Positions 47,201 to 58,775 of a stretch of DNA of 64,000 nucleotides are shown in pieces. This stretch comes from Golubevia sp. BC0850 (taxonomy: Eukaryota > Basidiomycota > Exobasidiomycetes > Golubeviales > Golubeviaceae). A program made the translations under genes and the position numbers. Positions within the stretch are counted from its first letter, which is position 1. Each line of letters begins with the position of its first letter. The notes beneath the pieces were generated by a model. The model had not been told where the DNA came from. It searched no databases and worked only from the letters and a program-made list of their open reading frames with translations. The DNA is taken from NCBI GenBank assembly GCA_012976225.1, contig JAAVVG010000016.1, forward strand, positions 558,001-622,000, written 5' to 3'.

Positions 47201-48350
47201 GGTTCTTGTAGGTGGTCTTTGCTCTGCTTTCATTTGTGTTGGTCCTATGGGTGAGTATCCGTTCCCTTTTAGAGCTCAGGTTCTTGTTTCTACAAGTTGA
47301 CCTTTGTTCCAATTCTTTCGTCCATCAGGTTTCAACGGAAGTTTCCTCGACGCTCTAGCTGCCGCCCCTCTTGGAATGTTCTTGGTCTGGTGTCAAGCTA
47401 CGATCACCACCGAACTCTTCTCCAACGTCTTCGAAATTGTCTTCGCTACTCTCAATTCTTTCATCGCGTGAGTCTTTGAGTGCTCGTTATTGTTGTTGTT
47501 GTTGTTGTCGATGGCCCTCCCCTCTGACCCTCCTCCCTTCTTCTCTCTGCATCTCAACAGCGCTGGTCTCCACAGAACTGGAATCTTCTGCTACGGAGCA
47601 GTAGTCTCGGGCTCCATCGTACTGATTCTCCCAGGTTTCATCGTTCTTTCCGGATCTCTGGAACTTCAATCAAAGAATCTAATCGCAGGTTCGGTCCGTC
47701 TGGTCTACGCTATCATCTACTCTCTCTTCTTAGGTTTCGGTCTATCCATAGGAGCAGCCTTCTGGCTCTTAGTCAGTGGACAAGACACTCTCAAAGTCTC
47801 ATCAGATGGAACTTGTGGAGCTATGGTTCACGATCCAGCGTATTGGTATAGATCGGATCCTTCGATCTATTGGGCTTTCTTAACGGTCCCAGGTTACTCT
47901 ATCGCTCTATCTCTAAGAAATCAAGTCAAGATCAATCGAAAGGAGTTCCCAGTCATGGTCATCATCGCCTGTGCTGGTTGGGCTTGTAATCACTTCGCAG
48001 CTAGTAACGCAGCTCTTAAAGGTAGACAAGACATCACTTCTGCTCTGGGATCTTTGGCCGTAGGAGTTCTTTCTAATGTTTATGGTAGAATCTTCGACGG
48101 TAGAGCCTTCGTTGTTAGTATTCCTGGAATTCTCTACCAACTTCCTTCCGGACTTTCTAATGGTGGATTATTGGCCTTCGCTTCCAATACTACTCAAGGA
48201 GGTACAAGTAGTTTCAGTTCTGGTTTCTCGGTTGCCACTTCTCTAGTGGAAGTAGCTCTCGGTTTGACTGTTGGTTTATTCACTGCTACCGTTTTAGCCT
48301 ACCTGCTTGGAGGAAGAAAGATTAGAGGGGGAGGTCTTTTCTCATTCTAG
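44203..48350 (+). CDS. PRM10: Prm10/ThrE-family multi-pass membrane protein
   Basis: Four exons give 1290 aa: 44203-46064, 46169-47250, 47329-47467 and 47561-48350. The conserved domain covers about residues 840-1290: FITMHVAAILQRQEFLMKLA, LMMFGAPTHRIETQI, LPNLMLLAFGDD, then GVGEASAHLDDL before a set of about ten hydrophobic helices (for example VVSGSIVLILPGFIVLSGSL, with GIFCYGAVVSG before it). Yeast Prm10 is pheromone-induced and the bacterial relative ThrE exports threonine; the fungal role is unsettled. The first 840 residues are disordered, rich in Ser, Gly, Asn, Gln and Pro, with a polyQ run near residue 125 and basic KKSRRKR patches. Confidence 0.92.
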
Positions 48351-49275
48351 TCTTCAATTCTTCCAGATCAAAAGGGTGTTCAAATCAAAGCAACTCAAAT
48401 AGAAGCTCTTCTCAATTTCAATTCAAAATTATCAAAAAAAATACCGACTTCCTTCTCAATTGTATCACCACCATCGCATCCTCTTCCCCTTTCTCTTGAA
48501 GATGATCGACCTCAACTTCAAATCTCTGTCTAAGCCTCAAATGACTCTTAACTTCTCATGCTAACCTCTCAATCCATTCAAAGTACTCAAGACTAAATCT
48601 CATCTCTCGAAAGTAAAAGACAAAACCTCGCATCTTAGAACGTCGCTCCCTCCCCCCTTTCCTTTCTTTTCTTTTGCCTTCCCTTTCTGTTTTCGAACTG
48701 ATTTCTATTGCTGATTCTTTACCCACTACCCTTCTTCTTTTAAGTCCCTATATAATGACCTCTTAAATCTTACCTTATCTTATGTTCACATTTAACCCCA
48801 TTTCCTTCCTGTCGATAGAAGAACTAGAAACTCATACTGCATATCTAACTCTGTTAAATCTCAGTCAGAGTTTGACTACTGGTCTGCTCAATCTGTATCA
48901 AAGTTTTAGGATTGACACCTACCGTCTTGGAGGAAGCAGAATAGAAGGACTGAAGCCTGAAGTGCGATCTGCTCAAACTTTCAAGCAGTTGCTGTTCTTT
49001 GATTTGGAGTTTTGGACTGTATCTCCTCTTCCCTTTCTGACCATCCCATCCAAAGTCGATCCTTTTTGATTGCTCAATTGAGCAGCTCATTATATTACTC
49101 GAAATCCTGAAGAGGCTACAAGATCAAGCGAGACCAGGTCAGAAGTTGGACCACCCTGGTTCAAGATGAACGAGAAAAAGACCGAGTGAGAAGGTGGGTC
49201 ATCTCTCCTTTCTTCAATCTGGCACCTCTTTTCCCGGAATCTAACCTGGTTCTGTCCTTATTCAAAACCCAGGTC
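48351..49275. other. Intergenic plus the diverged 5' part of F-box copy B
   Basis: 925 bp. 48351-48780 is the Prm10 3' flank. From about 49100 the DNA is alignable at low identity with the upstream exon region of copy A near 34400 (shared GTCAGAAGTTG and a GTGAG donor), so the 5' end of copy B probably lies here. Confidence 0.45.
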
Positions 49276-50733
49276 CAGAGATTCGACTCTCAGAGCGTTG
49301 GCCTTGACGTCCAGATTAGGCTATCAAAGTTACTTACTATTCCTCTCTCATCAGAAACCTCCGCCTCTTCGCATCTCAGTTGACTGCTTTCTCTCAAGTC
49401 TTGGAAAGAGGTATGGATTTTGGACTGCAGGTTAGATCACTGGCTCTTTATGAATCAGAAATCCACTCCGAGAATCAAGTTTCTATTCCTCTTTCTCAAC
49501 TGGACTCGCTGGTCTCTTCAAGCTCAAATCAGTACGACTCTTACAAGGCAGTGCCTCGTTCAGAACGTAGGCTCTACCGAGACAGAGCAGTGGAGAATGC
49601 GATGAAGACCTTCTTCAGCAAGCTTCAGAGCCTCCAGACACTAGTGATTCTTCATCCGGAGGCTTGGGAGCTGCCTCCAGTGGAGCGATTCGGAGGAAAA
49701 GAGATTCCCTTCTCTTTTCTTACCAACGCACTCAAACAGATTCACATCGGGACTGCTGAAAATCCTGAATACAATCTCCCTGCCAACAAGGCCATCTGGC
49801 TCCTCTGCTTCTGTCCTCTTCTACGTCAAGCCAGTCTCGCTCTCACTATCACGACTAGATCAGAATCCTTTCTGGAAGAGTACCGCGAGACTTTCAGCGG
49901 CTTGTCGAGGATTGGAGACTTGGCTCTAGGGGGTTTACTTCACTCACGATCAGTCAGACACAAGCACTTGGTGAGGATTAGAGTGGAAAGGTCGGAGGAG
50001 TTGGAGACTAGGAACGCGAAAGTCAGACGCTATCGGCAACCTTCTATCGGTGACAAAGGAGCTCAGATCTTTGGATCTCCGTGTGACTTGGTCATCAAGA
50101 GAGGGAGACCTATCTGGTGTCACCTCGGAGTCTCTTTCTGTCCTGTTAGAAAGATCGCGGGAGACCTTGACTCACATGATAATTTTTGGGCTCGATGGGG
50201 TTCCAGAGCCTAAAGTGGTCGATTATAGTCGCTTCAAACAGCTTAGATTTATCTGCCTTGATTACGACTCTTTAGATAACCTTTTTGAAAGACCTCGGCA
50301 GCGCCCCCCACCAAGCCTAAACGCCATCTACTTCCCTTTTTACTTCGCGGATCACTCCCAAGAAGATGCCATCCTGGCCGAGGGTCTCACTTCAAGACAC
50401 GTTCCGAATCTCAATATAGTGGGACTTCCGATGGGTTGCTGGGACCAAAACAACGAAGAGGCCGAATCTACTAGAAGCAAGGAGCTTTGGGTCGAGAGAA
50501 GAAAACAGTTGCAAGAGCTGGAGATGTTCACTAGTGGCAGGGTTTTGCTGAGGCTGTTGAAGCCGAGAGAGATTCGTGAGTAGTCCATCTTCTTTGAAGA
50601 TCACCTCTATTCAGCCATTCGATTCGCTGAACCGACGATCTTTTCATTCTCTACAATCTCAGCGGGCGACAAATCTCAAGGAGACAGCTGCCTCTCTCAT
50701 GACAGGTTGTGCACTTCTTTCGAAAATTATTGA
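49276..50733 (+). CDS. F-box/LRR-like protein, inverted copy B
   Basis: This is the same gene as copy A on the opposite strand. STLRALALTSRL (49285-49320) is followed, after a one-base frame mismatch near 49318, by LIRNLRLFASQ and QVRSLALYES. A likely intron at 49971-50022 (GTGAGG..GAAAG, 52 nt) connects to KELRSLDLRVTW and the second Leu-rich half. A 39-nt intron at 50576-50614 gives a short last exon that ends at a stop at 50731-50733. Alternatively the protein ends at the TAG at 50581. The last exon differs from copy A: it stops about 16 codons after the identical tract, whereas copy A reads on for about 80. The 5' exon is not resolved. It converges on MLH3 with about 240 bp between stops. 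Confidence 0.45.
49289..50684 (+). repeat. Inverted repeat arm, right
   Basis: 1396 bp, inverted match of 32848-34243. The first mismatches appear at 49288 on one side and at 50685, 50687 and 50699 on the other, after which similarity falls quickly. Confidence 0.9.
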
Positions 50734-50973
50734 AACGATAGCGTCAGTGCAAGAGAAAGATCGGAACGGAGGAAAGAGGAGAAGGAAGCTCTAGGGAGAA
50801 GATGAAAAGCTACGGAATTCGGTATCTCTGCCAAATATCAAGGCGGAGATGATCGGTTCGTTATTAGGGATGTTGGATGGTTTTCGAGCAAAGCTTCTTG
50901 TTGGCACTTAAATCAAATTTGCTTCCTGATGCTCAACGCGATTGTGATGAAGTGTATTGTGTAGAAAACCCGG

Positions 50974-53900
50974 TCATAAGTCAACTAGCTTTCCCCAATC
51001 CACAGCTCTGCCTCCTTTCTTCTCGTTGCCCCTTTCCCCTAGAGATTCGAAACCGAGAGAACAGATGGGGGTGAGACTAGGACGTCCATGAGCGCAATTG
51101 AATGGAAAAAAGGTTCTAGAAAGTCTTCTCAGTAGGAGAGACGACTCTTCTAACGTCAAGAGGTCATTAAACACTGAAGCAGAATGGAGGGGAAAAGAAA
51201 GAACGAAGTCAGGTGGATGCTTCAATGGAGAGGAAGATCCTCGAGATTCCCAGTAGCTCACTGATGGCTCCACGGCATGCCTTAGAGTTGATGAGATCCA
51301 ATAGACGAGGAGGTAGATGACGTAAGAGAGGTAGCCACTCATCCTCTTCGAGAAGCGCTTGTCGACGACCAGATTGTCTGCCATCTCGATCTCGCCAATC
51401 AGCGATGAAAGAGATCACGAGCTCCTTGAGAGACTTCTCTGATTCTCTAGATTGAGTCAAACGTTCCTTGATTACTTCAGGCACGGAAGAAACCTCCATA
51501 GAAAGTTCTCCGTCGTCCATCTCCAGGATCCCCGTTTGCAACCCGTACCAAGCCATCTCCTGACCGATTCCTTCTTCAGATCTCAACAACGAGATGTCGG
51601 ATTGAGAGAGCTTCAATCTCTTTGGAGGAGCCAGAGAATGAGATTCAGGAGTTCCTCGTAGGCATGAAAGGATGAACTGACGGAGAAACCGTTCAAGCCT
51701 GATGCGCTCTGCGGATGGGGAGCAGAGGAGAAAGGGAGGAAATGGTTGAGTCTCACGATAGGAACATTGCACTTCCAGCAAGTAGACTCACCATCAGTTG
51801 CGTGCTGATCAAGAAAGACCAAAACATTCTCTCGAGGGTCAATCGCATCGTCATCCCATATCTCTTCATCATTCTCCTCGTCACTATCTTGCTTCCTTCG
51901 ACTCCCACGTTCTACAGAAAGAACACAAGCTATAAACTTGCGATCGACCTGAGCGATAACCCTGGCTGTCTTCAAATCTTCAGCTCGAAGAGTGATTGGT
52001 CGATCTTCGACTTGTAGATTCGAATGAGAGAAGGCTGTCGGATTGATTCCATCGGTAGGAGCTCCGAAACCGAAAAATCTACTTTCACTTTGAACGGCAG
52101 GAAGCGCTTGCTTGGACCTTCTTTTCGTCTCGGCGCTCCGAGCCTGTTTGACCTTGCCTTTCTTCCCCTGGGAGCTGGTCGGAATCTCGACAGCTTGTTC
52201 CTCGTCAGAAGAACTAGTTCCTTCAGAAGAGCATTCGGCCTCAGGGAGGTGACTTTGAAGATTTCTTCTGAGCGATTCTCCAAGTTGAGGGATGGATCTC
52301 GAATCGTCCCTTGTAGAGTCGAAGATTGGGTTCTTCCAGTCCGACAGAGCGCTCGAAAGCCAAGAAGGTGGAGAGGATCTTACGTTTAGAGTTTCAGCTT
52401 GAGTTCGTCGTAAAGTATTTCTCATGCTATGAGATGGGAGTGGAGTGAGGGTTGAAGATGGCGAGGCATTGGACAGAAACTGGATCTCTTGGTTCCGAAT
52501 TCGAGCTCTAGAGCGATTTGAGTCGTAACTTGTTCCAGTACGGTGATCCACGAAGTAGGATCGCCTTGATGTCGGATCTATCCAGCGATCCATTTCTTCT
52601 GGAGTCTCGTCTCTCCTCTTCACGCCTCCAGCTCCTTCATCTAAGGGTAGAGTTCCAGAAGCAAGATGCTCTTTAGTTCCAAGAAGCTCTCGGTCTGCCT
52701 CCTCTTCTTCCTCGAGTTCGACTGTTCTAGATGACTGCGCTCGAGAAGCTGCTAGTAAAGCTTCCTGCTCGACTCTCTCTCCCAAACTCATCCTACTTCC
52801 CTTTCTCTTCTTCACCGGAGATGGCTCGTCTCTCGCTTGAGAAAACATAGTTCCTTGCTGGTCTTGCGCTTTTGGAGAAGCCAATTCGAGGGAATTTGCC
52901 ATTTGAGTGACTGATTCCAATCTTCCAGAAACGAATCCAGATGGCAATGGTTGAGATAGAGGCTGGCTCAAAAGTCCATGCTCTGACAGAGCCTCGGAGA
53001 TTTTCTCTTTCAGAAAGTTCGTAATTTGACGCTGAGGCAACACGGTCTCTCCCCTTTGTTGAGTAAAGGATCCCCTTCCAAGATTGAACTTCAGATCCAA
53101 AACGTAAAGTGGATGTAGATACTTGGAAGAACTTGCTCTAGTCCCAGTACCACCAGCTCTAGTCGAAGAGCCTGAAGCGAAGAGACTTTTTGAGAAAACA
53201 TCGTTGATAGCTTCGTGAAGGGACTTTTCGTTTAGATCCGCCCCATCCGAATTGAAGAATTGACGTTTACCCCAACCTGTCCTCTTCATCGGCTCCAATT
53301 CTACGATAGTTGTACTTCTCGAAGAGTCTGAAGGATTCGCAATTCCTCTGGATTTCAGAACCTTGTCCAGAGCTTCTTCTAGTCCTTGCTCACAGATGAA
53401 ATCTGGGAGAGCAGTGTTGGAAGGGACCAGCTTCCCGCAGAGATAGACATGTTGATGTGAACGTGAAGGAGATGGCAGTAAGGAGATGAATCCTCCTAGA
53501 ACCAGGTGAGGTCCAGCGTTGATTGAAGCCTTCCCCTTAGAGCTGGAGACGTTCGATGGGAGGAGAGGTAAGAGTCCTGAAAGTTCGTGAATTGAACTCG
53601 GCAGTATCGACTCTCCAAAGCCGTCAGTGAATCTAGAAATTACAGATCGAGTCTGTAGGCAGGGAGTTGAGAAGAGTATCAAAGGAGGTAGAGGGAGGAA
53701 AGTTGAGTGAGGACGTCTTCACACGAGAAAAGCTTTAAGGAACGACAAGCTCAGTCATTGTTTCCTTACCTTTCCAAAGTTCAACACCACTCTTTCTTTC
53801 CCGTCTCCAATGAAAGAATCCCTGACAGACAAGACAAATTTGACCCTGGGTTCTCTAAAAGCTACCAAGCTCAAAGCTTTCCTGCACTTCTCAATTTCCA

Positions 53901-54591
53901 CCTTACAAGAACTTGCGGTTGAAAGTGAACTTCTTCTAACGGGTAATGAGTGAAATAGATCCCTAATAGTGATGGTTGTTCTCTTATTCATGCTGGAAGA
54001 AGTTGAAGATGCTGAGCCTTTCTTGAAGTCGAAGGGATTGGAAGAAGTAAAAATTCGATCCGAGTTAGCAAGAGTCGGACCGTAGTAGAGACTTTTGCTG
54101 TTCCCTTTTCTTAACAAAGTCCATTCTGTGGAAAACACTTTCTTGCTACTCTTGCTCGAACAAAAGGCTGCGCTGGGAGTAGTCTTGATTTCTAACAAAC
54201 CTAAGCTGGCTAGACTTGTCAAAGTTTCTCCTTTCTGACCATACTTCAAGCTGTTGTTAGAAGTTGTAGAGGTTCTGATAAATGAATCCTCATCTTTGAC
54301 TGATAGTTTGCTGTTTGTAGTTGGTTGAGCCAAGAAATCTAGAATGGCCTTTGAAAATCCTCTTCCGTCATCTATACAAGTGATTGACCAAGTCTGTAAA
54401 TCTAAATTGATATGAATGGAGCTGGAACCTGAATCTAAAGAGTTGAAAGCTAACTGAGAGAGGATAGTAGATAGATCTGGAAGGTTTAGAGAAGCTCGAA
54501 GAAAAGAAGAGACGTTTGAATCGAGGGCTTGGATGCGAGCTGGCTCTTGCTTTCTGGTTTGATTGATTTCATGACTGTGATTCCTTTCCAT
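50974..54591 (-). CDS. MLH3: DNA mismatch-repair/meiotic protein Mlh3 (MutL homologue)
   Basis: Four exons give 1109 aa: 54591-53770, 53652-51792, 51708-51262 and 51173-50974. The N-terminal GHKL ATPase has AFNSLDSGSSS (motif I), CIDDGRGF (motif II) and GQKGETLTSL (motif III). A long disordered linker follows. The C-terminal endonuclease motif DQHATDERIRLE matches DQHA(X)2E(X)4E and is assembled across intron 2, inside the ATG-AG junction. Exons 3 and 4 join to ACRGAIMFND, and FNCAHGRPSLTP follows, both hallmark metal-binding segments of Mlh3/Pms. Mlh3 pairs with Mlh1 as a nuclease in repair and crossover formation. The usual catalytic Glu before the motif I Leu is Gln here (SQLAFNS), which some fungal Mlh3 proteins may share. 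Confidence 0.93.
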
Positions 54592-55256
54592 TTCAGCTGA
54601 GTGAGTCTATCCAAGGATTGAATGAGAATTCAATGCAAGTTGAAAGACGAGAGTCATGAGTGGAATGATGGTCGGAGAAGAAAAGTTTTGGAAGGATTCG
54701 TCTCCTTCATTTGCCACGTGCTACACTCTTTGACTTCTCTTAATTCTGAGAGAAACGATGTTGAATCTGACTTTGGACAATCTACAAGAAGCATCTTCTC
54801 TGCAGATGGATAAGATAGGGATGAGTGGAAGACGAGCAGGCAGCACTTCACTTCGATGCTCCAACCCACAGAATTCTGGAATCAATCTGCAACTCGAACC
54901 TCTACTAGAAACTTTAGATGGCAGACTTAAAATAACAAAAAGGTATTTTGAGGAGAGTTAAAGGAATGAAGCAAGGGTCTAGCACCTAGATATACCCACG
55001 AATGCGAGTGAACCAACCTCGCTTGGAGCGAGCGAGCTGAGTTGAAATTTGTCTTCTTCACTTTTCTCTTCTCTCTCCTTCTTCTTCTTTCCTCCCCTCC
55101 CAAACACAACTCTTCGTTCTCTCTCTTCGTTCAGTCTCGTCCAGGTTTCTGTTCCTTCTTTCAAAACAAGTCTCGTGTTTCTAGTCTCTTTCAAGTCTCT
55201 CTCAAGTCTCTCTCTCTTCTCGTCTTCCTTAACGAAACCAAAAAACTTCTCTCAAA
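54592..55256. promoter_or_regulatory. Divergent region, MLH3 and the RRM protein
   Basis: 665 bp between start codons. The half next to the RRM gene is almost pure C/T for about 200 bp, a long pyrimidine-rich leader as in highly expressed or translationally controlled mRNAs. Confidence 0.5.
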
Positions 55257-57196
55257 ATGGCCTCTAAAGTTTACGTTGGAAACCTTTCTTGGAACACCAC
55301 TGATGATGGTTTGGCTCACGCCTTCTCTCAATACGGTCAATTAACTGACTACGTGAGTAACGGAAGAAGTTGGTGTTCATCCACTTGCAGATGTACAAGG
55401 TTGGAAGCAGATGACCTAACCATTCCTTTCACCTTCTTTTCTCTCTCCTTCTTCGCTCTCTTCTCATTCAATCACACAAACATCTTATTCATATCCACAG
55501 ATTGTCATGAAGGATCGTGAGACCGGACGCTCCCGTGGATTCGGTTTCGTTACTTACGGAACTCAACAGGAAGCCGATGCTGCCATCGCTGGTTTGAACG
55601 AACAAGACCTTGACGGTCGTCGTATCAGAGTCAACATGGCTAACTCCAGACCTGCTGGGTGAGTGTTGAGAATCTGAAGATTTGGGTTTGAGAGGGACAC
55701 GAGACGAGGAGACGGGATTGGAAGTTGCTGGATGGGCGCAGTTCCAATAATAGAGCCGGTCAATCCAGCCTTCCATCCTTCTCTGAGCATTGGAGGAGAA
55801 TGAGAATTCAAGATAGATAGTGAAACTGGATTTACTCAATCCGAGATGGACTGGCCGTGAGCACGGGTGAAGTTCATGACTGGAAGTAGCAGCACCGCCC
55901 TCTCACTCAGTCTCATCCCAAACCCACAAAAGATTCTCTCATCCCCTCAAAAACTGTATGCTCTCATCATTCCCATCTCTTTTTGGGGCTTCATTGCAAT
56001 GAACAAATGACTGACGACCTTCCTTTCCTTCTCTCCTTCCCTTCCACCTCCACTCCTGCTAACCCTATGCACTCTTTCCTTTTCTCGTCTTGTTTCCATT
56101 AGTGCCATGGGTGGCATGGGTGGCGGAGGAGGTGCTCCAGGTGGGTACGGTGGAAACTACGGTGGAGGTTACGGCCAAGCTGGTACGTATCAAAATACTG
56201 CAACACGCTTGGCTATGGAAGAGGCAAGCGATGGGATGAATCAGCCTTTGGAAAGGAAGTTGAAAGCGGAAACTTCACGTTGTCTTTTCATCAGTCCTTC
56301 GAGGTGTTGTGGCATTGGTGGAAAGTAGAGTTAGCAGGAGAGACACGTAGGAAAGGAAGGAAAGATTGGCTGTATGCCTTTCTCAGAACCATCGACATCT
56401 TTACTGTTTTCTCTCCCTGCGTCGTCATCCTCGATTGGATCATTCTCCTAACTCCTCTTTCTCCAAATCCCCTCTCTTCAGGTGGTCAAGCCGGATTCAA
56501 CGCTGGTCAACAAGGCGGATACGCCGGAGCTTACGGTCAACAACAAGCTTACGGTCAACAACCAGGCTACGGTGCTCCTCAACAAGGATTTGGTGGTCAA
56601 CAACAACCAGGTTATGGTGCCCCACAACAAGGATTCGGTGGTCAACAAGGAGGATACGGACAGTGAGTTTCTTCTCTGAGAACTGAATGAAAAGCTTTGT
56701 TCTTGAGTGTTAGCTCTTTAGTCGTAGTGGGTCCTTAAGAGTTGTCGATCAGGAATTGGAATTGAGATAGCTTTAGATTCGAACGCCAAGTCATGGGGGT
56801 GGAGTGGTTGGAAGAGGGAAGATTGAGACTCGTCTCTGTCAGTTTCCTGTTGGAGCCCTTGCGCCTTTTCTTTCTGCCTCCTTCCACTTTCCCTTCTTAG
56901 TCTTCCTCTCTAGATCCGCTCTATCGTTCCAAAGCTTCATGATAGCTTCCTTAGCCCCAGTTTTGTCGTGTTTATGTTCTCAAGATTTTCCGAAGTTCTC
57001 ATTTGTATGCGCCTCTTTCTCTCTCTTCTCGTTTCCCTTCTCTCGCCTGGTTCTCCTGCTCTGGTTCCTTTTCTCTCTTCTCGAATCGGATCTCGGTCAC
57101 TTGAAAAATCTTCACAGATACAACGGTGTTAATCCTGCTCAAGGTTTCCAAGCTGGTGGCGCTGCTGGTGGCGCTGGATATGGAGGAGCTTACTAA
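55257..57196 (+). CDS. Glycine-rich RRM RNA-binding protein
   Basis: Five exons give 197 aa: 55257-55352, 55501-55658, 56103-56182, 56482-56662 and 57118-57196; frame closes exactly. One RRM occupies residues 3-80: RNP2 is VYVGNL, RNP1 is RGFGFVTY, with [14 protein letters not shown] and [11 protein letters not shown]. The tail is Gly/Gln/Tyr-rich with tandem copies of a [12 protein letters not shown]-type unit, prone to phase separation. Relatives in plants and fungi bind mRNA in stress and splicing. Introns are long for this genome (148, 444, 299 and 455 nt), larger in sum than the coding sequence. Confidence 0.9.
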
Positions 57197-58775
57197 ACTT
57201 AAAGAATTCAAACCTTTTTAAAGATAGTCAAGTATCTCAGTTCCTTTTCAACCTCAAGTTTTCTCCGTTTCATTCCCCGCAATTCTCTCGACTCCATTCA
57301 CTGTTTCACTCTCCTCGTTCCTCCTTTCTCAAGTGTGTATTCCTTTCCTGAGCTGCTTCACATCTAGATTCTTGTACTGACTCCATCTCATCCTTTACCC
57401 TTATCTTTTCTTCCCCTCTACAGACAGTAAATGATTTATTCTACTCTTTCCGTCTCATCCTTTCCCGTTTCCCATTCCTTCAAGTAGTTAATTCGCTCTT
57501 CCTTTAACGCATCCTGATCTTAAGAATCTCTGTTACGTTTCCCATCAACAACAAAGAAATTCCAAACCTCCCATCAAAGTTCTCTTTCCCCTCTCCCTAG
57601 CCGTCGTGTCGTCCATTCCTCCTTCTCCTTCAAGCTCGCTCCTCTCCCTTGGGCATTACCTTTCACAAAAACCACCAAAATGACCGTTCTTCTTTATTAT
57701 TCTCAAGCATGCAAATTTTCCCCTTTTTGTGCCTTTTGTCACTTTTTCCCTTCCCTTCCCTCTACGTCTCGTCTCGTCTTCCGTCCCCGTCCATCAGACC
57801 CGAAAACAAAGATCTCTCGTCGCTCATTCTTGTTCTTTCTTGTTCATCAAAAAGTCTCATGTCCTTCTGTCCCTTTCACCACGTCTTGAGATTTCTCTTG
57901 TCCTTTACTATTTCTTTCCTTCCTTTAATTTCCGCCTCTCTCTCTCTCCCTTTCGACATTACTTACTACTCGCCCTTTTTCGTACGACGGCTCTGAAATT
58001 AAAAATCTAAAGCTTCTAGCTTTTCACATACTCGCTCGTAAAAGGTTTGAAATTTTGAGTCGACTCGAATCGAAGACAGAGCTCGTCGATATAAATGGAG
58101 TCACCCATTCCTAAATCTTCACGCCCATCGGAGTGATACTTGAATTTCCTCCTTAGTTCAGATCCATCGATAGAGCAAGGTCAGGGTTAGGATTGGAAGG
58201 AAGGAAGGAAGATTTAGCTTTTGAGGAGGAGAAGAGAGGGGGGAGGGGAGGGTTTGTGAGAAAGCTGGCTGCGTTTTGTCTTCCATCTTCGAGGCTATGT
58301 GTTTCATTCGGCAAAAACACCTGCTTCATTCATCTGAGAAGTAATGATCAGTTCAGACATTGGATCTGTGGAACTGTGGCGGGTTGCCGAGGGGACGGCT
58401 CGTGGTGAGAGATTTGCCCTGCTTGGATCTCCCTTCCTCTCCCTTCCTGCTTCCTTCAAATCTCTCTCTCTCCCTCTCCTTTACACATTCTTTACCATTT
58501 CTGGTCTCAACTTTGATTCTCACTACTACGTCAATCATCACAAATCGCTCAAGCCTTTCGAAGATCACCTATCAACCTTCCCGACCTCTCACCCTCCCTT
58601 GTCCCCTACCCACAATCTTTTGATTCCTAACTTCAACGAACCCTCAATTCTTCAACTTTGCTTCATCTAGAAACGCAGTCTTTCAATCTCGAGCCTCGTT
58701 CCAGTCATGATACCATCGGTTTTCATTTCAAACCAGAGAAAGCCTCCGAAACCATCCTTTCTCTCCTCATCAACC
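57197..58775. other. Long 3' flank and oxidase upstream region
   Basis: 1.6 kb, mostly C/T-rich to about 57960, then mixed sequence. Open frames are pyrimidine-run artefacts. An in-frame ATG at 58707 lies upstream of the chosen oxidase start but would place 23 polar residues before the signal peptide. Confidence 0.5.
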
